This document shows, piece after piece, positions 57,116 through 64,000 of a DNA stretch of 64,000 bases. Under the pieces are notes generated by a model. The model was given only the letters and a program-made list of their open reading frames with translations, did no database searches and had not been told where the DNA came from. Every line of letters begins with the position of its first letter. Position 1 is the stretch's first letter. The DNA comes from Rhodobacter sp. (GTDB taxonomy: Bacteria; Pseudomonadota; Alphaproteobacteria; Rhodobacterales; Rhodobacteraceae), in assembly GCA_016704435.1 (NCBI GenBank), contig JADJAB010000013.1, forward strand, positions 1 to 64,000, given 5' to 3'. The position numbers were made by a program, and so were the translations under genes.

Positions 57116-58045
57116 TCAGTAGCCGCGGGTCCGGTCGACACGGTGCAGCAGCGGCTCCCCGGCCTCGCCGCGGCGGATGTTCTCGGCGATCACCCTGGCG
57201 GCCGAAGTGGCGCGGGTGTCGGCGGCGATATGCGGGGTGACGGTGATGCCGGGGTGCGACCAGAAGGGGTGGTCCTGCGGCAGCGGCTCGGCCCGGAACA
57301 CATCCAGCGTGGCGTGGCCGATCTGGCCCGCATCCAGCGCCGCCAGCAGAGCCGCATCGTCGATCAGCGCGCCGCGGCCGGGGTTCAGGACGACGGCTCC
57401 GCGCGGCATCGCGGCGAAGGCGCGGGCGTTCAGCAGGTTCTCGGTCTCGGGCGTCTTCGGCAACAGGGTGACGACGATTTCCGCCTTCGCCAGCACACGC
57501 AGCAGGCCGTCGGCGCCGTGGTCGGTGGCAAGGCCGGGGATCACTTTTTCACTGCGGCTCCACCCCGTCACCGGAAAGTTCAGCGCCTGCAGCGCGCGGG
57601 CGGCGGCCAGACCCAGCGCACCAAGGCCCAGCATCGCCACCGGCCTTTCGCGGGCCAGCGGCGGGCAGGTCGGGTCCCAGACGCGGCCGGGGTTCACGAT
57701 ATGGCGGTCCATCCCCAGATGGTGGCGCAAGGCGTGGCCGACGACCCATTCCACCATGCCTTCGGTCAGCCAGGGATCGACCATCCGGCACAGCGGTTGC
57801 GTCAGCGTCGGGTTGCCGACGATCCGCTCCACCCCCGCCCAAAGCGACAGCACGGCCTTGCAGCGGGTGAAGGGGCCGAAATCCTGCAACGGGGCCGAAG
57901 GCGCATGGATGATGTAGTCGATGGCTTCAGGGTCGGGTGCCTCGGTCACCACCTCGGCCACGACGCCGACCTCGGCCAGGGCGCGGGGCAGGGTGTCGCG
58001 GTACTCGTCCCAAAGCGCGGGGGCGGCAAAGAGGATGCGGGTCAT
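57116..58045 (-). CDS. ghrA: Glyoxylate/hydroxypyruvate reductase A-like dehydrogenase
   Basis: A 309-residue D-2-hydroxyacid dehydrogenase of the GhrA type. It has CKAVLSLWAGVERIVGNPTL, WVVGHALRHHLGMDRHI, the cofactor motif AMLGLGALGLAAARALQAL with GWSRSEK, and the catalytic Arg in VVLNPGRGALIDD, Glu in TLDVFRAEPLP and His in VTPHIAADTRA. GhrA enzymes reduce glyoxylate and hydroxypyruvate with NADPH. This is the second glyoxylate-reductase-type gene in the window (see 44042). Confidence 0.9.
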   Translation of the reverse strand: MTRILFAAPALWDEYRDTLPRALAEVGVVAEVVTEAPDPEAIDYIIHAPSAPLQDFGPFTRCKAVLSLWAGVERIVGNPTLTQPLCRMVDPWLTEGMVEWVVGHALRHHLGMDRHIVNPGRVWDPTCPPLARERPVAMLGLGALGLAAARALQALNFPVTGWSRSEKVIPGLATDHGADGLLRVLAKAEIVVTLLPKTPETENLLNARAFAAMPRGAVVLNPGRGALIDDAALLAALDAGQIGHATLDVFRAEPLPQDHPFWSHPGITVTPHIAADTRATSAARVIAENIRRGEAGEPLLHRVDRTRGY

Positions 58046-58134
58046 GACGGGCCTTTCCAGTTGCCCGTCAGGGATAGGGCGGCAGGGCGGGCAGAGTCCA
58101 GCCATTGCGCCTGCCGGACCTGACGCTCAGGCAG

Positions 58135-58452
58135 TCAGCCCGCGCAACGGGACTCGGCCATGGTGCCGAATGCCTTGTAGCGGTCCCAGAACGCATCGTC
58201 CGACGCGCTTTGCGAGATCCAGACCCGATGCGCCAGGTCGGGGTCGCGAAAGAACTTGGCCGCCCGGCGCTGGTCGGAACCGCGCAACGTCATGTCGGCA
58301 ACCTGCTGGATGCAGCCGCACAACGCCCGGTTCGCCGCCTCGCGGCCTGACCGCAGGCAGGCGGTTTCGATCGCACCCGCGCTTGCAGGCGCCGACGACA
58401 GGGGAATGACAATGGCGGCCATGGCTGCCAACAGGATCGGTTTCTTCATCAT
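58135..58452 (-). CDS. Small exported cysteine-containing protein (about 105 aa)
   Basis: A signal peptide (MMKKPILLAAMAAIVIPLSS) precedes a small mature protein with four cysteines: ETACLRSGREAANRALCGCI, then QQVADMTLRGSDQRRAAKFF and a C-terminal MAESRCAG. It looks disulfide-bonded. It matches a widespread Rhodobacteraceae protein of about 110 aa with the same ALCGCIQ core, often labelled hypothetical. Two adjacent ATGs (58452 and 58449) follow GAGG. The second has the better spacing. Confidence 0.75.
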   Translation of the reverse strand: MMKKPILLAAMAAIVIPLSSAPASAGAIETACLRSGREAANRALCGCIQQVADMTLRGSDQRRAAKFFRDPDLAHRVWISQSASDDAFWDRYKAFGTMAESRCAG

Positions 58453-58624
58453 CTGCCTCATTGCCGGCTGCGGGGTCACCCTCCGCCCACGGTCATTTTT
58501 CTAGCCTCATCATGCCGATTCGAAGAGAAAAATTCAATGCCGCACTGCGGCTGGGCAGGGGATTGCCGAAAACCGCAAGGGATGGGAGTGTGGGGCGCGG
58601 AACCCACCAGATGAAGGGAAAGCC

Positions 58625-59263
58625 ATGGTCACCGAGACCGGGCGCGATACCCGGCGCGAGGCCAGGCGCCGCCAGATCGCCGAGGCCGCCTTGCGGGTTC
58701 TGTCGCGCGAAGGCCATGCCAGGCTGACCGCCCGCAAGGTCGCGGCAGAGGCCGGGCTTGCCCTGGGCCACATCACCTACAACTTCGCCGCGATGGACGA
58801 GGTTCTGGCCGAAGCCTACCGCCTGGCCTCGGAGCAGTTGCGCACCGCCACGGCCGCCGCGCTGCAAGGCAAGGGCAGCCCGCGCGACCGCATCGGGGCC
58901 TTCCTGCGCGCGGGTTTCGCGCCAGGGTTCCTGACCGCCGACCACCTGCGCCTGCGCGTTGACCTTTGGGCCGCCGCCCTCTGGCACCCCGGCATCGCCG
59001 CGACCGAGCGCGCGCTTTACGCCCGCTACCGCGCCGCACTTCTGGACCTGCTGGCCGAACTGGGCGGCACCGAAGAGGCGCGGGCCGAGGTGGCCGATAC
59101 CGTGATGGCGGCACTGGACGGGCTTTGGGCCGACTACGCCCGCCGGCAGGACGCGGCGGCGGTCCAGCGCGGGCTGAAGGGCTGCGAAGACCTTATCCGC
59201 CTGCGGCTTGCGCCAGAAGAAAGCGGCGCACGTCCGGCAGCACCCGGTCCGTCGCCTCGATGA
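58625..59263 (+). CDS. TetR family regulator, BetI-like
   Basis: A 212-residue repressor. The HTH region is RRQIAEAALRVLSREGHARL, then TARKVAAEAGLALGHITYNF, with the BetI-like C-terminal ligand domain (LRVDLWAAALWHPGIAATER). The start at 58625 has AAGGGA upstream. It runs convergently into the hydrolase gene and overlaps its 3' end by 71 bases. It probably controls the hydrolase-tautomerase-oxidoreductase operon. The palindrome CCTGTACAGG before the oxidoreductase gene is a candidate site. Confidence 0.88.
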   Translation: MVTETGRDTRREARRRQIAEAALRVLSREGHARLTARKVAAEAGLALGHITYNFAAMDEVLAEAYRLASEQLRTATAAALQGKGSPRDRIGAFLRAGFAPGFLTADHLRLRVDLWAAALWHPGIAATERALYARYRAALLDLLAELGGTEEARAEVADTVMAALDGLWADYARRQDAAAVQRGLKGCEDLIRLRLAPEESGARPAAPGPSPR

Positions 59264-59966
59264 GGATCGCATGCTTCAGGCCGTCAAGGATCACCAGCTC
59301 CGACCCCGGCAGGGCGGCATGAATCGCGCGGTTCAGGCGGGGGTTGCAGCCGCCGTCCAGTTCCCCGGTGATGATCTGGGCGGGGGCCTTCACCTCGTGC
59401 AGCCAGGGCGCCATCTCGGTTGTCGCATAGATGTCGAAGACGTTCAGAAACACCTCCGCGTCCGTCTCCGTCACCTGTGTCTTGCGCCAGTCGATCACCT
59501 CCGGCCGGGCGGCGCAGAACTCATCGGTGAACCAGCGCGCGGTCAGCGTGTCCAGCACCGGGCCGATGCCCCGCTCACGCATGGCCGCGACCACCGCGCG
59601 GACCTTGGCACTGTCATCTTCGGTGCGGAAGGCAGCCGTCGACCAAAGGCCCAGGCTCAGCACCCTTTCGGGGTAGCGAAGCGCATAGCGCGGGCCGATC
59701 ATGCCGCCCAGCGAATGCCCGGCGAAATGCGCCCTTTCCACCCCCAGCCGCGCCCGCAATTCCTCCAGGTCGTCGACCAGATCATCCAGCCCGAACCGGC
59801 CATCCGGCAAGGGCGACAACCCGTGCCCGCGCAGATCGTAGGTGATGCAGGTGAAGCGGTCCTTCAGCCCCGCGACCATGCCGTCGAAGGTCGCCCGCCG
59901 CGCGCCGATGCCGTGGATCAGGACCAGCGCCGGGCCATCGCCCGCGACCGAAAAGGCTGACCGCAA
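59193..59966 (-). CDS. Alpha/beta hydrolase, enol-lactonase-like
   Basis: A hydrolase of about 257 residues with the oxyanion segment LVLIHGIGARRATFDGMVAG, the nucleophile elbow FAGHSLGGMIGPRYAL (Ser), the acid region in QIITGELDGGCNP and the catalytic His in ILDGLKHAILIEATD. It resembles 3-oxoadipate enol-lactonases (PcaD) and meta-cleavage hydrolases. No ATG fits. A TTG at 59966, four bases after the tautomerase stop, is the likely start. Operon order is LLM oxidoreductase, tautomerase, hydrolase, which suggests ring or lactone degradation. Confidence 0.86.
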   Translation of the reverse strand: MRSAFSVAGDGPALVLIHGIGARRATFDGMVAGLKDRFTCITYDLRGHGLSPLPDGRFGLDDLVDDLEELRARLGVERAHFAGHSLGGMIGPRYALRYPERVLSLGLWSTAAFRTEDDSAKVRAVVAAMRERGIGPVLDTLTARWFTDEFCAARPEVIDWRKTQVTETDAEVFLNVFDIYATTEMAPWLHEVKAPAQIITGELDGGCNPRLNRAIHAALPGSELVILDGLKHAILIEATDRVLPDVRRFLLAQAAGG

Positions 59967-59970
59967 GGCC

Positions 59971-60162
59971 CTAGACCTTCGGGTCCGAGGCCAGCCGCCC
60001 GGCGGTGGCCCAGTCGCTTTTCGACACATCGGTGAACACCACCGTCACCATCTGCGGCGTGCCCCCGCAGGTGTCGCACCAGGCCCTGGTCACCGCCTCG
60101 GCGCAGGCGCGCTTCTGATCTGTGTTGCGGCCTTCGAACATTTCTATACGGATGATAGGCAT
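59971..60162 (-). CDS. 4-oxalocrotonate tautomerase family enzyme
   Basis: A 63-residue tautomerase with the catalytic Pro1 exposed after Met removal (MPIIRIEMFEGRNTDQKRAC). The arginine of the family is likely in MFEGRN, and VTVVFTDVSKSDWATAGRLA forms the C-terminal half. The three cysteines are unusual for such a short member. It tautomerises 2-hydroxymuconate-type enols. It sits between the oxidoreductase (24-base gap) and the hydrolase (4-base gap) in one operon. Confidence 0.9.
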   Translation of the reverse strand: MPIIRIEMFEGRNTDQKRACAEAVTRAWCDTCGGTPQMVTVVFTDVSKSDWATAGRLASDPKV

Positions 60163-60186
60163 CTGACCCCCTTGGATTTGAACAAA

Positions 60187-61212
60187 TCATGCAACGCGGC
60201 GGCGCAGCGGCAGAAGATGCGGCATTACCTCTGCGCCGAACATCGACATCATCTCCAGCGTCTCCTGTTGCGGCTGGCCGAAGATCGAGGTCACGATGAC
60301 CTCGTCGATCCCCATTTCGGCATAGCCCGCCAGCCGGTCGATCATCTCGTCGCGCTGGCAGATCACGATATTGGCCCCCAGTTCCTGTGCCGTCTGGCTG
60401 CGGGGCAAGGGGCGGATGATCCCGGCATCGACGATCCCCGGCCCGCCGAAGACATTGTCGAAGCTGGCGTAATAGCGGTGCGCCACTTCGACCATCCGCT
60501 GCCGCTCGGCCTCGGACCGCACAAGGAACACCCCGCGCTGCAGCGACAGCCGGTTGGTCGGGGCAGGGTGCTGCGCACGGCCGCGATGAAAGGCTGCGAC
60601 CTGCCCCTCCAGCACGCCATGGGTGGCCGACAGCGGCGTCGTCTGCACATGGTAGTTCTTCGCCGCCGCCGCCTCGATCCCCGGCGGCGCCATCACCCCC
60701 AGCATCAAGGGCACCGGGTCTTCGGGGCGCGGCATGATGGTCAGCGCGTCAAAGCGGTAATGCCGGCCGTCCCATTCCACCTCCTCGCGGGTCAGCAGCG
60801 CCTCCAGCACCGCCAGCGATTCCTCGAACCGCTCTCTGGTTTCCTCCATCGGCACTCCGATCCGCCCGGTCTCGAAGCCGAAGGCGCCCTTGCCGACGCC
60901 CAGCATCAGCCGCCCGTCGCACAAGGCCTGCGCCTGCACCACCTCGCCGGCAAAGACCCGCATGTCGCGCAGGGGAAGCTGGCAGATCGAGGTCATCAGC
61001 GCCAGCCGCGAGGTCCGCGCCGCGATCGCCACCGCCATCTGCAAGGGCGAGGGCACCAGCAGGATATTGACCAGATGATGTTCCGGGATCGCCACGCCGC
61101 GATAACCGCAGGCCTCGGCATGCACCGCCTGGGCCAGAGTGTCGGCATAAAGCCGTTTGCCGCCGGTCTTCGGGTCCAGCATGTGGCTGGACAGGAAATG
61201 CACGAAATCCAT
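60187..61212 (-). CDS. LLM class flavin-dependent monooxygenase
   Basis: A 341-residue luciferase-like TIM-barrel monooxygenase. It starts MDFVHFLSSHMLDPKTGGKR with GGGGAG upstream. The family features are VAIPEHHLVNILLVPSPLQM, ICQLPLRDMRVFAGEVVQAQ, LCDGRLMLGVGKGAFGFETG and the MAPPGIEAAAAKNYHVQT region. It uses FMNH2 from a separate reductase, none being encoded nearby. It may hydroxylate or perform a Baeyer-Villiger-type oxidation on the substrate then handled by the tautomerase and hydrolase. The substrate is unknown. Confidence 0.9.
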   Translation of the reverse strand: MDFVHFLSSHMLDPKTGGKRLYADTLAQAVHAEACGYRGVAIPEHHLVNILLVPSPLQMAVAIAARTSRLALMTSICQLPLRDMRVFAGEVVQAQALCDGRLMLGVGKGAFGFETGRIGVPMEETRERFEESLAVLEALLTREEVEWDGRHYRFDALTIMPRPEDPVPLMLGVMAPPGIEAAAAKNYHVQTTPLSATHGVLEGQVAAFHRGRAQHPAPTNRLSLQRGVFLVRSEAERQRMVEVAHRYYASFDNVFGGPGIVDAGIIRPLPRSQTAQELGANIVICQRDEMIDRLAGYAEMGIDEVIVTSIFGQPQQETLEMMSMFGAEVMPHLLPLRRRVA

Positions 61213-61582
61213 TGCGGCTCCCCGACGGTTTGCACGCATCCTGTACAGGCGTACGAAACCCGTCAAGCGCTGTCGGGCGGCCAGCAGATGCATTCATCTG
61301 CGCTTGCCTGATGTCCGACCCCGGCGTTGCGCCGATGGCCGGGGCGTTCCCGATCCAGTGCCGGTTGACCGTGCTTGTCGGCATGGCACTCTGCCCCGGG
61401 ATGCGAAAACCCCGGTCTGGCAGGACCCGGATCGTGCATGCGCCATGGCAGTGCTGCGGCGAGCGCTGGTCAATGTATTGTTATAAATAATAAAAAGGCA
61501 GTAACGATTCGCTTCCGGCGCGGAAACGATGGAGGCGAGGCGTTGGCGAAAATCCCCCTCCGGTTGTATTGGCTTTGCGCGG
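61213..61582. promoter_or_regulatory. Upstream region of the oxidoreductase operon with candidate operator
   Basis: 370 bases without a convincing gene. At 61240-61249 is the perfect palindrome CCTGTACAGG, followed by CGTACG, 28 bases before the oxidoreductase start, a likely repressor site. At 61476-61500 there is a marked AT-rich island (TATTGTTATAAATAATAAAA) in otherwise very GC-rich DNA. Confidence 0.5.
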
Positions 61583-61906
61583 CTATCGGCCCGATGGTGG
61601 CGTCTGCCAATAGTCCAAGGTCCAGAACGGCGTGCCGCCAAGCGAGATCTCGGGCGTGGTCTGCCAGCCGCCTGCCGCCACGCCGCCGCAGCCCGGCAGG
61701 CAGGCGGGATCCTCGCCCCAGCCGGCATAGGCGGCGCGCAGCGCGGTGTCGACCATTGCCAGATCGGGGCCGGGCAGCGCCGTCGCGTCCAGCCGCGCGC
61801 GCACCACGGCCACCTTGTCCGCCGGCACCTTCAGCCGCAGGACGGGGCCGCGAAAGGTCAGGTCGGGCAGGGCGCGCATCGCGCCATCCGCGTCGAACAT
61901 CGTCAT
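61583..61906 (-). CDS. Hypothetical protein (107 aa)
   Basis: The start at 61906 (MTMFDADGAMRALPDLTFRG) overlaps the restored stop of the upstream gene as ATGA. It is a soluble protein without a signal peptide, with VLRLKVPADKVAVVRARLDA, two cysteines (DPACLPGCGG) and an aromatic end (GGTPFWTLDYWQTPPSG). I do not recognise the family. It is surely co-translated with the membrane-anchored protein upstream. Confidence 0.7.
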   Translation of the reverse strand: MTMFDADGAMRALPDLTFRGPVLRLKVPADKVAVVRARLDATALPGPDLAMVDTALRAAYAGWGEDPACLPGCGGVAAGGWQTTPEISLGGTPFWTLDYWQTPPSGR

Positions 61907-62687
61907 GCCGCCCTCAGTGCCCAGAGCGGCATCGGAGCGGTGTTCAGGACGGCCTCGACCTGCCCGCCGGTATCGGCGACCAGTTGCCGGCAAGGCGCGT
62001 CAGCTCTGCCTCGCGCGCCGGGTCTTCGTCATTGGCGCCGAACACCGGCGCATGAACCAGCACCTCGTCCGGCAAGCGGATCACCATCAGCCTCAGCCCG
62101 TCATCGCCGGGCAGGGGCTGCAGATCCTGCGGCCGCGAGAACCATTGCGACGGGTCGGCCTCCACGGCCCGGTAGGCCGCCAGATAGGTGGCGAAATCGT
62201 CATGGGTCTCGCGGTGGAACACCACCTCCGGCCCCAGTGCATCGCCCATGCCGCGCAGGGCCCCCAGGCCCCAGATCGCGGCGCCGTCGGTCGGCCAGTT
62301 GATGCAGCCCACGCTGAGACAGTCGAAACTCTGCTGCGGGATGCCCGCCCTGAAGGATGTTCCGATGGCCTGTGACGGCGCCATGCCCATCGTTCCCAGC
62401 ACCACCGCGCCGATGATGTTGCCGGCGTCGGTGGTGTCGGTATACCAAAGCGCCGCGCGGTGCCTGTCCAGCGCCGCGCCGGCGATCAGGCGCGGCACGT
62501 CGCCGGTGACGAAGGGCATCACGATCACCGCATCCGGCGCGCCCGCCAGCATCTGCACCCGCGCGTTTTCCGGCGTGGCCGGGGCAAGCGCGCTTTCGAC
62601 CGGTCGGATGATCATGACATAGAAGGTCACGAACACCGCCAGCGCCAGCGCCGCCAGCACGGCAAGGGCAAGCATCACCACGCGCAT
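61903..62687 (-). CDS. Membrane-anchored hypothetical protein, frame-broken near its end
   Basis: It has an N-terminal transmembrane anchor (MRVVMLALAVLAALALAVFV) and a periplasmic domain of about 230 residues: GAPDAVIVMPFVTGDVPRLI, then ALWYTDTTDAGNIIGAVVLG, FDCLSVGCINWPTDGAAIWG and LMVIRLPDEVLVHAPVFGAN. The given frame ends in an unlikely NWSPIPAGRSRPS. Adding one base near 61993 (GGCAACTGG) gives LVADTGGQVEAVLNTAPMPL and then WALRAA with a stop overlapping the next start, the expected arrangement. The family is not recognised. Confidence 0.75.
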
Positions 62688-62846
62688 ATTGCCCCGGTCT
62701 CCGCCGTTGTTCCCGGCCGAAGGCTAGGCCGCGGTCCGGTCCCGCGCAAGGCTCGCCAGGGCCATGGCTCCGGCCCGCACTTAAGAGATCACTCGAAGAA
62801 CGGCATACAAGTAATTAACAATAAAATCATTTATGGATTCTCGGTG

Positions 62847-63503
62847 CTACTCTGCCCACATCCGCAGCAGGTTCGACCGCAGCTGCGCCAGACGGTCCAG
62901 CTGGCCGTCCTCGGCGCCCCGCGCCTGTTCCACGCCAATCGCCTGGTCCAGGTCGAACAGCATCTCGCGCTGGCGCGGGTCGCGCAGCCAGCTGGTCACC
63001 CAGCCCACCACGGCGAACCGCGTGCCTTCGGTCACCGGCTCCACCCGGTGCAGCGTGTCGGACGGATAGAGCACCACCTCGCCCGCGTTCAGCCGGATCA
63101 GCCGGTCCTCGGCGCGCTCCTGCACCACCAGCCCGCCGCCCCGATAGCTCGCCGGGTCCGACAGGAACAGGGTGAACGACAGGTCGGTGCGCCCGCCCGG
63201 CATCAGCGCGTCATCGACATGGCTGCCATAGGCCTGCCCGCCCTCATAGCGCGACACCAGAAGCCGCGCGAAGCCCTTGGGCCGCGCCGCCGAGGTGAAG
63301 GTGCCAGAGGCCATCAGCCCCGCCTGCACCCGCGCCGTCACCGCGTCGCGCGCCGCCCCCTGCCTTGCCTGGGCATTGCGCTTGACGCGACCCGCGATGG
63401 CCCCGGCGGTGCGGCGGCCGTCCTCATAGTCCAGCGCCGCCACCGCCTCTTGCAGCGCCAGCAGGGCGGCGGCGTCAAGAACCCCGGTCAGGATGTGGAA
63501 CAT
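62847..63503 (-). CDS. PKHD-type Fe(II)/2-oxoglutarate hydroxylase, PiuC/YbiX family
   Basis: A 218-residue dioxygenase. The iron ligands are the HxD of GSHVDDALMPGGRTDLSFTL and the distal His of PSDTLHRVEPVTEG. The 2-oxoglutarate arginine is in GTRFAVVGWVTSW. The start MFHILTGVLDAAALLALQEA matches the PiuC family, which is often encoded beside iron-uptake receptors and regulated by iron. Its substrate is not established. The upstream gene on the same strand overlaps its start by about 29 bases once that frame is restored. Confidence 0.94.
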   Translation of the reverse strand: MFHILTGVLDAAALLALQEAVAALDYEDGRRTAGAIAGRVKRNAQARQGAARDAVTARVQAGLMASGTFTSAARPKGFARLLVSRYEGGQAYGSHVDDALMPGGRTDLSFTLFLSDPASYRGGGLVVQERAEDRLIRLNAGEVVLYPSDTLHRVEPVTEGTRFAVVGWVTSWLRDPRQREMLFDLDQAIGVEQARGAEDGQLDRLAQLRSNLLRMWAE

Positions 63504-64000
63504 CAGCGCCCTCGCACTTCAGCCGAAAGGCGGCAAGTTCCACCCGCGCCGCCGCCGCCAGCAGCGCCGCAGGGTCGCCCGGCGCCTGCGTCGCATCCAC
63601 GCCGGCATATTGCGCCGCGACGTCGTCGCGGCCTGCCAGCGCCGCCGTTGCTGCCGTCGCAACCTCGGCATTGCCGTCCGGCCAGCGCCTTCAGTCGCCA
63701 GCGCCACCAGCGCAAACCCCCAGGAATCGCGGTATTCCTGCGCCAGCGTCACCTGCCCGTCGTCCACCCCGGCCTCCATGTCCGAGGCGGCCACCCGCAA
63801 CAGCGCCTCGGCGGCCTTCATCTGGTCCTTTGCGGTGGTGGTGGCGCGCACCGCGTCAATGGCGGCAATGACGCTTTCCGCCGCTGCCGCCACCGCATCG
63901 GGTGCCGCCCCTGCAGTCACAAGTGCGGCAAAAGCCTCGGTCGCGGGGCGGAAATCGGGCTGGCCGCTGGCGGCGACCCCCTCGGCGATGTCGTCGTAAG
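63475..64000 (-). CDS. Helical protein of unknown function, partial, frame-broken
   Basis: The gene enters from the right edge reading YDDIAEGVAASGQPDFRPAT, then VIAAIDAVRATTTAKDQMKA and LAQEYRDSWGFALVALATEG. After that, near 63690, the frame degenerates into an arginine-rich string. The neighbouring frame continues as WPDGNAEVATAATAALAGRD, then VAAQYAGVDATQAPGDPAAL and VELAAFRLKCEGADVPHP, stopping at 63475. One indel joins them. It is rich in alanine and all-helical. Next to a PiuC-type hydroxylase a role in iron uptake is possible, but I cannot name the family. Confidence 0.6.

Overview
The window is about 64 kb of very GC-rich DNA from an alphaproteobacterium, almost certainly a member of the Rhodobacteraceae (Rhodobacter, Gemmobacter, Tabrizicola or Paracoccus type). 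The grounds are the syntenic block mdh - (3S)-malyl-CoA thioesterase - NnrU - DUF1737 - mesaconyl-CoA hydratase - sdhCDAB, the ethylmalonyl-CoA pathway genes ecm and ccr, DUF6455 and DUF4344 proteins, and short intergenic repeats typical of that family. I see no phage, transposase, CRISPR array, rRNA or plasmid function. It reads as chromosomal core plus catabolic accessory genes.

Layout. 0-2.6 kb: a secreted protein and two methyltransferases. 2.6-13 kb: central carbon (mdh, TauE-type exporter, mcl2, NnrU, DUF1737, mch, a metallopeptidase, sdhCDAB with two lipoproteins between sdhA and sdhB). 13-16.6 kb: aldo/keto reductase, a divergent serine hydroxymethyltransferase and deoD in one operon, then a DUF1127/DUF6455 protein. 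16.7-21.7 kb: ecm, a PlsB-like acyltransferase and ccr. 21.9-36.9 kb: housekeeping genes (SF1 helicase, pyrD, 5'-nucleotidase-like protein, choline kinase-like protein, SRAP protein, tRNA-Gly, truA, ycjX/ycjF, pth, rplY). 37-46.5 kb: MFS transporter, a probable arginine transaminase pair aruH-aruI with its TetR regulator, CDF exporter, glyoxylate reductase, a GIY-YIG-like protein, TerC. 46.6-57 kb: TRAP transporter, glutamine-synthetase-like ligase, aldehyde dehydrogenase, iron alcohol dehydrogenase and FAD oxidoreductase, with a divergent RpiR regulator. 57-64 kb: a GhrA-type reductase, a TetR / hydrolase / tautomerase / LLM-oxidoreductase cluster, two linked envelope proteins, and a PKHD hydroxylase.

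How the genes work together. Ccr, Ecm, Mch, Mcl2, SDH and MDH are steps of acetyl-CoA assimilation through the ethylmalonyl-CoA pathway into the C4 pool. The most interesting accessory region is 46.6-56.1 kb. It has the gene content expected for import of an amino-alcohol or amine, gamma-glutamylation, stepwise oxidation of the alcohol to the acid, and a final amine oxidation. The substrate is not known.

Sequence quality matters here. At least nine genes carry single-base frame breaks, mostly in homopolymers, including the essential pth. There is also a nearly 100-base G-rich tract at 4.6 kb. I treat the breaks as probable sequencing or assembly errors and annotate the genes across them.
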